From positions 310,001 to 374,000 of the forward strand of contig NZ_QXML01000004.1 in the NCBI RefSeq assembly GCF_003583985.1: a stretch of DNA of 64,000 bases, in the 5' to 3' direction. Under the pieces are notes generated by a model. The model worked only from the letters and a program-made list of their open reading frames with translations, did not search any database and was not told the DNA's origin. Made by a program: the position numbers and the translations under genes. Shown here one piece after another: positions 25,497-34,269 of the stretch (its first letter is position 1; each line of letters starts with the position of its first letter). This stretch comes from Algoriphagus lacus (lineage in GTDB: Bacteria; Bacteroidota; Bacteroidia; Cytophagales; Cyclobacteriaceae).

Positions 25497-26804
25497 ATGG
25501 CAAATACTGACATTCAAATTCTTCAGTTTGGAACAGGAAATTTCCTCAGAGCCTTTTTTGAGCCTATGGTTCAAGACCTTAATAAGAAAGGTAATTCTCT
25601 GAATATCTGTATCATCCAAACCACTTCAGGAAATACGCTGGGAAAATTGGCTGAGCAAAATTTTCAGTACCATGTTCTTGAGGCAGGCTATCGATCAGGC
25701 CAAAAAATAGAGCAAAGCGAAAAGATTACCTGTATCAAAGACGGGCTGAAGCTTCCGGATGAATCAGAAAAATTCATGGAATTTGCAGGTTACTCACAAG
25801 TAAAATGGATCATTTCCAATGTCACTGAAGCTGGAATGGTCTGGAAAAATGAGGGGCCATTCGAAAAATTTGCAGAATCCTTTCCGGGGAGATTGACACA
25901 ATGGCTTCACAATAGATATCTGAAAATCCCCAATTCGGAAACGGTGGTTTTGCCCTGTGAATTACTTCCTAACAACGGAAAGATTCTGAAGGATTTTGTG
26001 CTCCAACATGCAGCTAACTGGGGCCTTCCTCCTGATTTCATGAGTTGGCTAAATACAAAAGTCATATTTCTTAATTCATTGGTTGACAGAATTGTACCTG
26101 GATTTCCATCTCATCTTGATTTAAGTCTGAAAGAGGAGGATCCGCTTCTAGTACAAACCGAACCCTATTCATTTTGGGCAATCGAAGGCCCTGAATGGTT
26201 GCGTTCAAAATTACCCTTTCTTGAATCCAGAGCAGAAGTAAAATTAGCTGAAGACATCTCAGGCTATGCACTGAGAAAAGTGAGAATTCTAAATGGCTCC
26301 CATACTGCCATGACTGGATTGGGACTTTTGAATGGCATACTTACCGTGGGTGAATGGATAACAGATCCCAAGAGGGAAAAATTTCTTTTGGAAATGATTG
26401 AAGAGGAAATTATCCCTTCAATGGATTTGGATCTCAGTGAGCTGAAGAAATACTCAGAAGATGTGCTGGATCGCTTCAAAAATCCTTTCGTCTCTCACAA
26501 ACTCAGCGACATTTCGCTCAACAGTACAGCGAAACTTAAAAGTAGAATTATTCCTACACTTGAGGATTACCGCAAAAAGTTCGGGGTACTTCCTTCGAAA
26601 CTGACGTTTTGCTTAATGTCAATGATCCTGTTTTACCTCCGAAACCCCGAAAAAATCCGGGACACAGAGGAGATCAAGTCCTGGTTTGAAAATGTTCAAA
26701 AAACCAATTCAGAAAAAGAAAATCTAAAGGAAGCCCTGAAAGTTTTGTTGGAACTAGACTGGAATTCAGACTTTGAATCAACTTACACCAAGCTCATCCA
26801 ATAA
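25497..26804 (+). CDS. uxaB: Tagaturonate reductase (altronate oxidoreductase)
   Basis: Mannitol-dehydrogenase-family enzyme of 435 residues, slightly shorter than typical UxaB (about 480). The Rossmann start ILQFGTGNFLRAFFEPM and the catalytic segment KVRILNGSHTAMTGLGLL are clear. It reduces D-tagaturonate to D-altronate, the UxaA substrate. I chose the ATG at 25497; an in-frame TTG at 25479 would add six residues. It ends 16 bp before the convergent TolC gene with no hairpin visible. Confidence 0.9.
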   Translation: MANTDIQILQFGTGNFLRAFFEPMVQDLNKKGNSLNICIIQTTSGNTLGKLAEQNFQYHVLEAGYRSGQKIEQSEKITCIKDGLKLPDESEKFMEFAGYSQVKWIISNVTEAGMVWKNEGPFEKFAESFPGRLTQWLHNRYLKIPNSETVVLPCELLPNNGKILKDFVLQHAANWGLPPDFMSWLNTKVIFLNSLVDRIVPGFPSHLDLSLKEEDPLLVQTEPYSFWAIEGPEWLRSKLPFLESRAEVKLAEDISGYALRKVRILNGSHTAMTGLGLLNGILTVGEWITDPKREKFLLEMIEEEIIPSMDLDLSELKKYSEDVLDRFKNPFVSHKLSDISLNSTAKLKSRIIPTLEDYRKKFGVLPSKLTFCLMSMILFYLRNPEKIRDTEEIKSWFENVQKTNSEKENLKEALKVLLELDWNSDFESTYTKLIQ

Positions 26805-26820
26805 ATTACAAATCAGCACC

Positions 26821-28209
26821 TTATTCAAAACCCAAACCTGCAGCTACTCGGCTTTTGGCATAAGATACTCTAAGCTTTGAAGCCAGCTCATTCAGGGTGA
26901 GTCTTGAATCAAATACAGATACTTCCCGTGCATTGACAAGAAAAAGGCTGGATTCTCCGATTTCAAATCTTCTGGATTCACCCTGCAACAATGCCTGAAG
27001 ACTTTCCACATTTTGTGAAAAGGTTTTTACCTGTTGGTTGAGGATGGTCAGGTTATTCAACTCAGATTCCAATTTTGTCCGGAGCTGAATTTCCTTCAAA
27101 TCCCTGGAATTTTGTTTGATGTCAATCTTGGCTTTTGTAAGACCGACAGCACCTCTGGACTTTCTCAAGAGTAAAGGTGTGTAGACAGTGACCCCCCATT
27201 TGTAATTGTTTTCGAAGAACTGGGACTGATTAAAATCTGAGAAGGATTCCGTAAGGAAATTATACTTCAGTTTAACCACTGGAATGATTTGCTGGCTTTT
27301 TAGTCTTCGCTCAACATCCAAACTTGCCAATTCAAAATCGGTCAGCATCAGTTCTGGATGGGAGGCTACTGCAGCCCTCAGTTCCGAAAAGTCAGGATTC
27401 AAAAATCCATTTTCAAACAATCCTTCAGGGGTAATCGTGCCGGAAAGCGCCATTGGGTTACCGTTTTCATCCCATAGAAAGGTGTTCAATTCTTGAGTAG
27501 TAGTAAAAAAAGTGTTTTCTGCAGTCTGGAGGCGATACTGTCGATTAAGCAATTGAGAAAACGCTTCTACCGTATCAATTGCCGCCTGGTCACCCTGCTC
27601 AAAACTTCTCTTCACAGCCCGAAACCGGATGTCTGCCAATGCCACTCCCTCTTTAAGAACCTGCAAGTTTTCATAGGCCAAAGCCCATCGCCAATACATG
27701 TCCGTGGCATCGAGGTTTAGTTCGTTCAGGATTCTCTTTCGTTCCACTTCAGTGGATTGCTGATAAATCTGAGCAGTTTTAAGGGCCGCCCTTCGTTCGT
27801 CTAAAATCAACCCCTGGCCCAGATTGACGGAGGCTCCAGCAGCCAGTAATCCACCTGATGGGACAGTTGCTTCCGGATTTAGATAGGTACCGGAATTCTG
27901 CTCGAAAGTACCATTTAGCTCCACTCCCATCCAGGTTGGTATGGTTACCCCTGCCTCTCGTTTGTCATAGTAAGTCGACTCCTTGTATTCCTTTTTATCC
28001 AAGTTACCGAAAACCAAAGGATCAAAACCTCCCCGTGCTTGACGAACCTCCATTTGACCCATTCTGAGAGTTAGTTCAGCTTGGGCAGCAACGGGGTGAT
28101 AAAGGCGTACCCATTCCATGTATTCCTCAAAGCTCAGCTTCAAAGAATCCTGAGCCTGAGCAAACCAGGAGACAAAAAACAGCAGTAAAGTCAGCGTTCT
28201 GTTCTTCAT
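26821..28209 (-). CDS. TolC-family outer membrane efflux protein
   Basis: 462 residues with a signal peptide ending near FAQAQ and two repeated OEP-type halves (EVRQARGGFDPLVFGNL, then SFEQGDQAAIDTVEAFSQLLNRQYRL). It should form the outer-membrane channel of the tripartite exporter encoded upstream. Its start overlaps the HlyD gene stop by 4 bp (ATGA). Confidence 0.9.
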   Translation of the reverse strand: MKNRTLTLLLFFVSWFAQAQDSLKLSFEEYMEWVRLYHPVAAQAELTLRMGQMEVRQARGGFDPLVFGNLDKKEYKESTYYDKREAGVTIPTWMGVELNGTFEQNSGTYLNPEATVPSGGLLAAGASVNLGQGLILDERRAALKTAQIYQQSTEVERKRILNELNLDATDMYWRWALAYENLQVLKEGVALADIRFRAVKRSFEQGDQAAIDTVEAFSQLLNRQYRLQTAENTFFTTTQELNTFLWDENGNPMALSGTITPEGLFENGFLNPDFSELRAAVASHPELMLTDFELASLDVERRLKSQQIIPVVKLKYNFLTESFSDFNQSQFFENNYKWGVTVYTPLLLRKSRGAVGLTKAKIDIKQNSRDLKEIQLRTKLESELNNLTILNQQVKTFSQNVESLQALLQGESRRFEIGESSLFLVNAREVSVFDSRLTLNELASKLRVSYAKSRVAAGLGFE

Positions 28210-29561
28210 TTCTTATCAGCTGATGATTTGTCCTTTTCCTCTTGAGTGTAATAGTCTGCCGGGAAACCGTTAAGCTGTCGCCAGATTTCGTACCAAACCG
28301 GAACGTCATTGAGCAAGGCAATACCATCTGCTCCCGAACCAATTCTAAGCAAATCAGGCCAAGCATCCTCTTCAGGATCTTCCACTACAAGGACACGGTA
28401 TTGATTGTTAGGCCCGGCAAACTGGTCTATCGCAACGACTGTTCCTCCGAATGTACCATTTGATATCTGAGGCCAACCTGAAAAGACGATCGCCGGCCAA
28501 CCATCAAAAATGAACCGGACCTTATTGCCCACTTTCAGCAAAGGCAAATCCACCGGCTGGACATACATTTCCACTGCTAGATCGGCATCAGAAGGCACGA
28601 TGTTTACAATTTGATCTCCTTCTTTGATGGTTTCTCCGATACCTACTTGGATAGCCTTGGCAATGTACCCGTTCTGAGGAGCTAGAATGTATCTAAATCC
28701 AGTTCTTCGTTCATAGTTTGAATATTGATTTTCAAGTTTGGTTGTACTCGCTTCCGCATCAAACTGAGAGGACATAGCTGTATACATTTCGGATTCAGCT
28801 TTAGCCAATTTGTCCTTAAAATCATTGTCTATCGCGTCCAAATCAATTCTGGCAGTGATAAATTCATTCTGGCTACTTAGGTATTTATTCTCAGAGGAAA
28901 TCAATTTTGCCTGAACTTCCTGAAACTTAAGTCTCCTTCCTTCCAAACTCGTAAGGGAGATCAAGCCTTCTTTCATCATTTGTTCGGCTCGCTCCATTTG
29001 GTACTTACCAACGTCGTAGTTGACTTTTGCCTGAACCAGCTCAATACTGTCAGATTGAACCTTTAATTCAGCTATTTTAAGTTTGTTTTCAGCCTGTTGA
29101 AGTTTTAGGATGTTGTTTCTTTTTAAAGCTGCTATTTGATCCTGTAGCGCAGAGACTTTTTCTCCGTAAGATTTAGCTGAAAGGGACTTAGCTTCCACCT
29201 GCATCTGAGTTCTGGGTAAAAGCAGGGAGTCAAAGTATTCGTCCTTTACTTCGGATATTCTCAATATAGTGTCTCCAGCGGCCACAAAATCACCTTCAGC
29301 TACATACCATTTTTCAATTCTACCTGCAATTATCGAATGAATCGTCTGGGGTCTTTGATCCGGACGAAGAGCAGTCACATAACCCTTGGAACGAATATTT
29401 TGAGTCCATGGAAGGAAAAGCATCAAAAAGGACGCAATCAAAATTCCAGTCAATATTCTTACTCTCCGTTGACTATCTTTCAGCGGCAGAGTCATTACCA
29501 GACTTTTGGCCCCGCTGAATGGAATTGAATCCTTGATCTTGTTTGAAGAAATATCCAACAT
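28206..29561 (-). CDS. HlyD-family membrane fusion protein
   Basis: 451 residues. One transmembrane segment lies near residues 36-56 (ILTGILIASFLMLFLPW), followed by a lipoyl half (GRIEKWYVAEGDFVAAGDTIL), a long alpha-hairpin coiled coil at about 115-275, and the second barrel half (RYILAPQNGYIAKAIQVGIGETIKEGDQIV). It links the inner-membrane ABC protein to TolC. Four bases separate it from the ABC gene stop. Confidence 0.92.
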   Translation of the reverse strand: MLDISSNKIKDSIPFSGAKSLVMTLPLKDSQRRVRILTGILIASFLMLFLPWTQNIRSKGYVTALRPDQRPQTIHSIIAGRIEKWYVAEGDFVAAGDTILRISEVKDEYFDSLLLPRTQMQVEAKSLSAKSYGEKVSALQDQIAALKRNNILKLQQAENKLKIAELKVQSDSIELVQAKVNYDVGKYQMERAEQMMKEGLISLTSLEGRRLKFQEVQAKLISSENKYLSSQNEFITARIDLDAIDNDFKDKLAKAESEMYTAMSSQFDAEASTTKLENQYSNYERRTGFRYILAPQNGYIAKAIQVGIGETIKEGDQIVNIVPSDADLAVEMYVQPVDLPLLKVGNKVRFIFDGWPAIVFSGWPQISNGTFGGTVVAIDQFAGPNNQYRVLVVEDPEEDAWPDLLRIGSGADGIALLNDVPVWYEIWRQLNGFPADYYTQEEKDKSSADKK

Positions 29562-29565
29562 CGCC

Positions 29566-31263
29566 TTAATTTTTTAGATTTTTAAATTCCTGATAAGTCC
29601 CATGGAAAGCTACTAGCCCTGCTTGCATTAGGATAACCTCGTCAGCTTTGCTCAAAATCTCATCTTCGTCTGAGACTAGAAGTAAAGTCCAGTTTCCTTT
29701 CATTAGGTAATCCACGATTCTGGTCTTGATGTCCTTTTCAACATATTGTAGGACATTTTCCATGATCAGAGCTTTCATATCTCCAACAAAACCTCTAGCT
29801 AGAAGAATTCGCTGAGCCATTGATTTGGAAAGTCCTTTTCCCTCAGGCTGAAGCATTGCATCTAATCCAAAGGGCTGTTGATAGATGTACTCTTTCAATC
29901 CAACCAAGTCGAGAATGTAATCCAACTGATCTTGGTTAAAATCCCTACCCATTAACACATTTTCACGGATTGTTCCATGGAAAATCTGTTGGAGTTCAAG
30001 GAAATCCCCTACCATTGCCCGGTATTTTTCCAAATTGATGTACTCCAATGAAAGATCGTTGACCGCTACTTTGCCCTCATATTCTTCATAAAGTCCGGCA
30101 AAAAGGGCCATCATTGCGCTTTTACCGCTACCGCTTTTCCCGGTAACCACCACCTTTTTACCTGGTTGAATTGTAAGGTTAACCCCTTTAAGGATTGGAT
30201 CAATGGAGTCTTGGGGATGAAACACCACATTCTCCATACTGTATTTCAAGCCTTCTGGATTAGGTTTGACAACTTTGTCGCTTGGACTCTGGTGCTCCAA
30301 CTCGAGGTCCATCACTTGCCCAAGTTTCTCCACTGAAACGAGCGTGTCATATACTGTATCAAGTGATAAAATCAGCTTTTCAACCGAATTGACTACTAAA
30401 ACGATGATTACTTCGGCGGCAACGAACTGACCGATTGATATCTGATCATTAATCAGCAATAAACTTCCAGCCAGAAGCAAACTGGTTACAATCAGCACCT
30501 TAAATCCAACCATTACCTTGTATTGAAAAATCAATACAGAGAAATGCTTGGCTCTAAACTCCACATACTTTTGGATTAGCTTGTCTGCTCTCAATATAGG
30601 TAGTCGGGTACCTCCCACCAGCTTAAAGGAATTGAGGGTTCTACCAACTTCCTCTAACCAATAGGCGGTTTGGTACTTATAGGTAGATTCCTTTAGCGCG
30701 GTTTCCATTCCTTTAGGTCCGGAGAAGTAAAAAATCAAGGTCAATATCCCAATCAGGACAATTCCAAACAGAATGAAAGTCGGGTGGTAAACAGACAACA
30801 ATAAAAGTCCAAATATCACCTGCAGCATTGCTGCCGAGAAATCAATCAGAATTTTGGAAAGGCCTTTTTGGAGATTGACTGTGTCGAAAAATCGGTTGAC
30901 TATTTCTGGGCCATATTCTCCATGCATGATTTCGGTTTTAATTCTTGGGAGACGATATGCAATTGACAGACCTGATTTGGAAAAAATCCGCTGCTGGAGT
31001 TTTTCCATAATCTGAAGTTGGGAAATCTGCAAAAAACCTCCAAAAACAACTCCAATTGCCACAATGATGACCAAAATCACCCAAGAAGTAGTGATCCTAC
31101 CCCCTAGGATAAAGTTCAAAATCGCTTGAATTCCTAAAGGCAATGATAGAGTAATCAACCCATTCAGAACTGCATAAAAATAGATCGCATATACTTGATT
31201 TTTCTCTTCTCTCAGCAAGCTGAAGAATCGCTTGACAGGTGTAATATCCGGAGCACTATTCAT
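29566..31263 (-). CDS. ABC exporter with degenerate nucleotide-binding domain
   Basis: A type I secretion-like half transporter of 565 residues without a peptidase domain. Six hydrophobic segments in residues about 20-300 form the membrane domain, and the ATPase domain follows. Walker A is intact (GKSGSGKS, K381). The signature reads LSKSM instead of LSGGQ, Walker B reads ALIMEN (E502, N503 instead of D, E), and the H-loop reads VSDE where AHR is usual. A homodimer would therefore lack both canonical catalytic sites. The start at 31263 overlaps the TetR stop by 8 bp (ATGAATAG). Part of a TetR-ABC-HlyD-TolC operon; cargo unknown. Confidence 0.88.
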   Translation of the reverse strand: MNSAPDITPVKRFFSLLREEKNQVYAIYFYAVLNGLITLSLPLGIQAILNFILGGRITTSWVILVIIVAIGVVFGGFLQISQLQIMEKLQQRIFSKSGLSIAYRLPRIKTEIMHGEYGPEIVNRFFDTVNLQKGLSKILIDFSAAMLQVIFGLLLLSVYHPTFILFGIVLIGILTLIFYFSGPKGMETALKESTYKYQTAYWLEEVGRTLNSFKLVGGTRLPILRADKLIQKYVEFRAKHFSVLIFQYKVMVGFKVLIVTSLLLAGSLLLINDQISIGQFVAAEVIIVLVVNSVEKLILSLDTVYDTLVSVEKLGQVMDLELEHQSPSDKVVKPNPEGLKYSMENVVFHPQDSIDPILKGVNLTIQPGKKVVVTGKSGSGKSAMMALFAGLYEEYEGKVAVNDLSLEYINLEKYRAMVGDFLELQQIFHGTIRENVLMGRDFNQDQLDYILDLVGLKEYIYQQPFGLDAMLQPEGKGLSKSMAQRILLARGFVGDMKALIMENVLQYVEKDIKTRIVDYLMKGNWTLLLVSDEDEILSKADEVILMQAGLVAFHGTYQEFKNLKN

Positions 31264-31933
31264 TTGAAATTGCTTTAAAGACAAGTTGATGAAAGAATTG
31301 GTAACGTTCACTTCCCTCAGGTTTTACTTCGGTCATTCCGGGAAGGTGCTGGGAATTGAATGACTGGAGAAGACTGGATTCCATTACTGTGGAAACCAAT
31401 GTCTTTGGAAAACTGTAACTGGGATTAATTTCTCTTATAATATGAGAAATACGCTCACCAAACTTATAAACTTGAGTAAAAATCCCGGATTCATGCTCTA
31501 AGTCAACCAATTTGGTCAAATAACCTTTGATCGATTCATTGACTACAAGACCTCTCAGCAGATTTGGGTCAAGAAACTCATTCTCCCGATAGATGGGTCC
31601 ATCTACCATCAATCGAATGGCCACACTCAATCTTTCTTCAGGGTCCTTGAGATTGGCGGTGGCAAAAACAAGATTATGCTCCATCCATGCCCAATACCAG
31701 GCACTTAGATAAAGTAGTAGTTTGTGCTTATTGTCAAAGTACCTGTAGATAGCCGCCTCGGTGCTTCCGATTTTTTGAGCAAGTTTTTTAAAGGTAAACT
31801 GCTCCATCCCTACTTCCTGAATCATTTGAGTACCTTCCCTCACAATGGAAACCCCCAATTCTGAACTGAAAGGCTCTTTCAGATACAAATTAGGGCTGAC
31901 CTCTACCCGGATTCTTTTGATTATTGATTCCAT
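31256..31933 (-). CDS. TetR/AcrR-family transcriptional regulator
   Basis: 225 residues. An N-terminal HTH at about 35-75 (FTFKKLAQKIGSTEAAIYRYFDNKHKLLLYL) is typical of TetR proteins; the C-terminal ligand-binding part is not assigned. It is the first gene of the exporter operon and overlaps the ABC gene by 8 bp. It probably controls its own operon through the palindrome about 60 bp upstream. Confidence 0.88.
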   Translation of the reverse strand: MESIIKRIRVEVSPNLYLKEPFSSELGVSIVREGTQMIQEVGMEQFTFKKLAQKIGSTEAAIYRYFDNKHKLLLYLSAWYWAWMEHNLVFATANLKDPEERLSVAIRLMVDGPIYRENEFLDPNLLRGLVVNESIKGYLTKLVDLEHESGIFTQVYKFGERISHIIREINPSYSFPKTLVSTVMESSLLQSFNSQHLPGMTEVKPEGSERYQFFHQLVFKAISNE

Positions 31934-31993
31934 ATTTTCCCAGAAAACTATCAGCTAAACGGCTGGAGTTAAAAAAAGGTTTGTATTTCTTCT

Positions 31994-32017
31994 ATTGTTG
32001 TTAGTAATGATAACAAT
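31994..32017. promoter_or_regulatory. Candidate TetR operator (24-bp palindrome)
   Basis: Arms ATTGTT and AACAAT at the ends of a 24-bp imperfect palindrome with 9 of 12 positions symmetric, centred about 70 bp before the TetR start. The size and place fit a self-regulatory TetR site. It lies between the TetR gene and the end of the DUF2237 gene. Confidence 0.5.
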
Positions 32018-32030
32018 AAAAATAATAAAA

Positions 32031-32393
32031 CTATCTCTTGAATGCTTTTGAGATTAGCCAATCCATTGGGATTAAATTCAAAGTGGTCTCGTTGGTTGCT
32101 TCTAAAATTACCGGAGGAGCAAAACCTGCCAGGAAAGCTTCCCGCCAACGCAGCGCACAAAGACACCATTTATCTCCTGCGTTAAGTCCAGGAAAAAGAT
32201 ACTCCGGGCGCGGAGTTTGTAAATCATTTCCCCGGCTTTTGGTAAAAAATAAAAATTCTTCAGTCATCACAGCACACACCGTATGAGTTCCGAAATCTTG
32301 CTCATCGGTTTTGCAACAGCCATCTCTATAAAAGCCGGTGAGTGGATTCAAGCTACAAGGAATCAACTCCTCCCCAAAAACATTTTTAGGCAT
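32031..32393 (-). CDS. DUF2237 family protein
   Basis: 120 residues with the DUF2237 features: N-terminal NVFGEELIPCSLNPLTGFYRDGCC, then HTVCAVMTEEFLFFTKSRGNDL and GDKWCLCALRWREAF. Several conserved cysteines suggest metal binding, but no function is established. Its start overlaps the DoxX-like gene stop by 8 bp. Confidence 0.88.
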   Translation of the reverse strand: MPKNVFGEELIPCSLNPLTGFYRDGCCKTDEQDFGTHTVCAVMTEEFLFFTKSRGNDLQTPRPEYLFPGLNAGDKWCLCALRWREAFLAGFAPPVILEATNETTLNLIPMDWLISKAFKR

Positions 32394-32781
32394 AGATGCG
32401 TGGATTTTTCCAGATCCAAAAAGACCAAAAGATCAAAACTGGATGAATGATCAATAACCTCAACCATCCTACCAATTCCGGAACACAAAGTCCTCCTTCC
32501 AAGCAGGAACCTATTTGAATAAAATAAACGTGAGACGGAATAAAGGCAACCAAAAGGATAACCACTCCTAAGCTTGCTCTTTTCCTTGTAGGAAAATAGA
32601 GAATCCCTAATCCTAAGAGAATCTCGGCGATACCGGCCAGGGTATTTATCAATTCAGGCTGAGAAAAAAAGGGGGGGATGAGCGGAAGGTAAAAATCCGG
32701 TGCAATAAAATGATTTACCCCTGCAGCGAGGTAGAAATAGGCCATGCCGTGAATGAGTGCTTTTTTTTGCCAGATTTTCAT
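32386..32781 (-). CDS. DoxX-like membrane protein
   Basis: 131 residues with four hydrophobic segments and the DoxX-type features FYLAAGVNHFIAPDFYLPLIPP and LAGIAEILLGLGIL. An inner-membrane protein of uncertain role. It overlaps the DUF2237 gene, so the two are co-expressed. Confidence 0.82.
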   Translation of the reverse strand: MKIWQKKALIHGMAYFYLAAGVNHFIAPDFYLPLIPPFFSQPELINTLAGIAEILLGLGILYFPTRKRASLGVVILLVAFIPSHVYFIQIGSCLEGGLCVPELVGWLRLLIIHPVLIFWSFWIWKNPRIYA

Positions 32782-32854
32782 TTTTCCAATGTAATGGATT
32801 ATTGGATGGTAACTTCTACCAAGCCTTCAAGTTAAAAGCAACTCAAGTATTAAT

Positions 32855-32880
32855 TAAAAAAAAGAGGCTTAAAAGCCTCT
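32855..32880 (-). terminator. Intrinsic terminator overlapping the DUF983 stop
   Basis: On the minus strand AGAGGCTT, a 2-base loop, AAGCCTCT and eight T's. The stop codon of the DUF983 gene lies inside the stem. Confidence 0.8.
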
Positions 32881-33243
32881 GTATTTCAATTTACCTAACC
32901 AATAAAGGTACAAGACCTTGGAATAACGGAGCATCGCCGGAAGTAGAATCATATTCAAAACCACCGTAGTCGTCAAATACATCCAAAGCTGCGGTTCAGC
33001 TACCAAAACATTGATAGCGGTCAAAGAAGTAATTACCAAAGCCACTGAAAAAGCATAACTGATATACATCGCTCCGTAATAAAAGTCAGGCTCAGGAACA
33101 AAATTAGCACCACAAACCGTACAGGTTTTGTTGACATCAGAGAGTCTTCGATAACTAAACATACTGACTGAAAAAAGTCTTCCTTCCCTGCATTTAGGGC
33201 ACTTGGCCATTGCAATTGCCTGACTGGCGCTGATTTTACTCAT
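32869..33243 (-). CDS. DUF983 family membrane protein
   Basis: 124 residues. An N-terminal zinc-ribbon-like part (CPKCREGRLF, then CTVCGANF) is followed by FYYGAMYISYAF and two transmembrane segments. This is the DUF983 layout, function unknown. Confidence 0.88.
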   Translation of the reverse strand: MSKISASQAIAMAKCPKCREGRLFSVSMFSYRRLSDVNKTCTVCGANFVPEPDFYYGAMYISYAFSVALVITSLTAINVLVAEPQLWMYLTTTVVLNMILLPAMLRYSKVLYLYWLGKLKYRGF

Positions 33244-33301
33244 TTCTAAAATTTTTCCGAAGATACCTTATTGGCAATAAAACCTGTGTAATCCAAATCA
33301 C

Positions 33302-33328
33302 AAAAAAAGGGCTTAAAGCCCCTTTTTT
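33302..33328 (-). terminator. Intrinsic terminator of the DUF4920 unit
   Basis: On the minus strand GGGC(T)TTAAGCCC stem flanked by A's and a T-run, directly at the stop codon of the small protein gene. It is a compact GC-rich stem with a short loop. Confidence 0.75.
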
Positions 33329-33530
33329 ATCGTGTTTCTTCCAGATCGTAATCCTTACCCTTTCCCCATTGAAGAAGTTCATGAAGTGTATAAAATTCCA
33401 GCGTGTCCAAATCCTTGACCCTGAAATTCTCACCCGAAATCCTGGACATCACCTCAATCCTCCGAACTTCACCCATATTGATGAGTCGGTAGACTCTCCC
33501 TACCCTCAAATTGTCCAAAGCAATCGGCAT
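33327..33530 (-). CDS. Small conserved hypothetical protein
   Basis: 67 residues, acidic and basic mixed, starting PIALDNLRVGRVYRLINMGE. It resembles a small SH3-like or RNA-polymerase-associated fold but I cannot name a family. It overlaps the stop of the DUF4920 gene by one base and is closed by a terminator, so it is probably a real second gene of that unit. Confidence 0.6.
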   Translation of the reverse strand: MPIALDNLRVGRVYRLINMGEVRRIEVMSRISGENFRVKDLDTLEFYTLHELLQWGKGKDYDLEETR

Positions 33531-34045
33531 TAGGCTTTAGGTTTGATCTTTGCGCCAGTTGCTTCAAAGGTAATTTCCCGCTTTGGAGCGGTGATAGATT
33601 CCACCTCTTCTTTGGATTTCCCCTGATCTTCAGCATAATGCTTCAAGGTCTCCACGTCGGTTTCGGAGAGTGTAGCCACACCTTCCAATACAATCGGAAA
33701 ACCTTGGGAATTGGTCGGAATAAAAAACCCGTAGTCTTTAAAAGTCACCCGCATGGATTCTCCGTTTGGCAATTCCATGGAAAACCAGCACCCCTTTTTA
33801 GTGCAAACTTCCTTGATCTCACCGGAGATTTTTCCTGAAAAAGTCCCTTTAGCTTCTACCGAAGCGACCATCTCAGCTGGTGTCACCACCTTTTCTTCCT
33901 GAAAAATATTCCCATAATTTCCGGGTACTACTTCAACTTCTCCCACAACTTCATAGGTGGTCTTTTCAGATTCCTGTTTTTTTTCCTGACAGGAAAAGAT
34001 CAAGGCTGATATTAAGGCTGAGGTAAATAAAAATGACTTTCTCAT
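33530..34045 (-). CDS. DUF4920 lipoprotein
   Basis: 171 residues with lipobox LIFSC (Cys19). The central part FSGKISGEIKEVCTKKGCWFSMELPNG and MRVTFKDYGFFIPTNSQG is the DUF4920 signature, an OB-like fold of unknown role common in Bacteroidota. The CxxxxC pair may bind metal. Operon with the 67-residue protein. Confidence 0.87.
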   Translation of the reverse strand: MRKSFLFTSALISALIFSCQEKKQESEKTTYEVVGEVEVVPGNYGNIFQEEKVVTPAEMVASVEAKGTFSGKISGEIKEVCTKKGCWFSMELPNGESMRVTFKDYGFFIPTNSQGFPIVLEGVATLSETDVETLKHYAEDQGKSKEEVESITAPKREITFEATGAKIKPKA

Positions 34046-34140
34046 TGAGGTTAATTGTTTGAATTCAAAAATAGCTCAATTCACCACCAGAGAAAAAGAA
34101 AAAAACTGCTTTTAGAATAATTTAAGCTGACAATTGGCTT

Positions 34141-34152
34141 TATCTAATTTGG
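34141..34152 (+). promoter_or_regulatory. Putative serA-fusion promoter element (TATCTAATTTGG)
   Basis: Same core as the elements before gap and uxaA, 118 bp before the start of the fused serine gene, which would give a longer leader of about 110 nt. Confidence 0.4.
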
Positions 34153-34269
34153 ATCATATTTATAAATTTTTAATCTGAAAAATCTTTTCAAACAAATTCA
34201 GCAACAATCCATCGGATTTTTTAACAATCCTGTAATTTTACCCAACGATGACCTATTGACCCTGTACTC

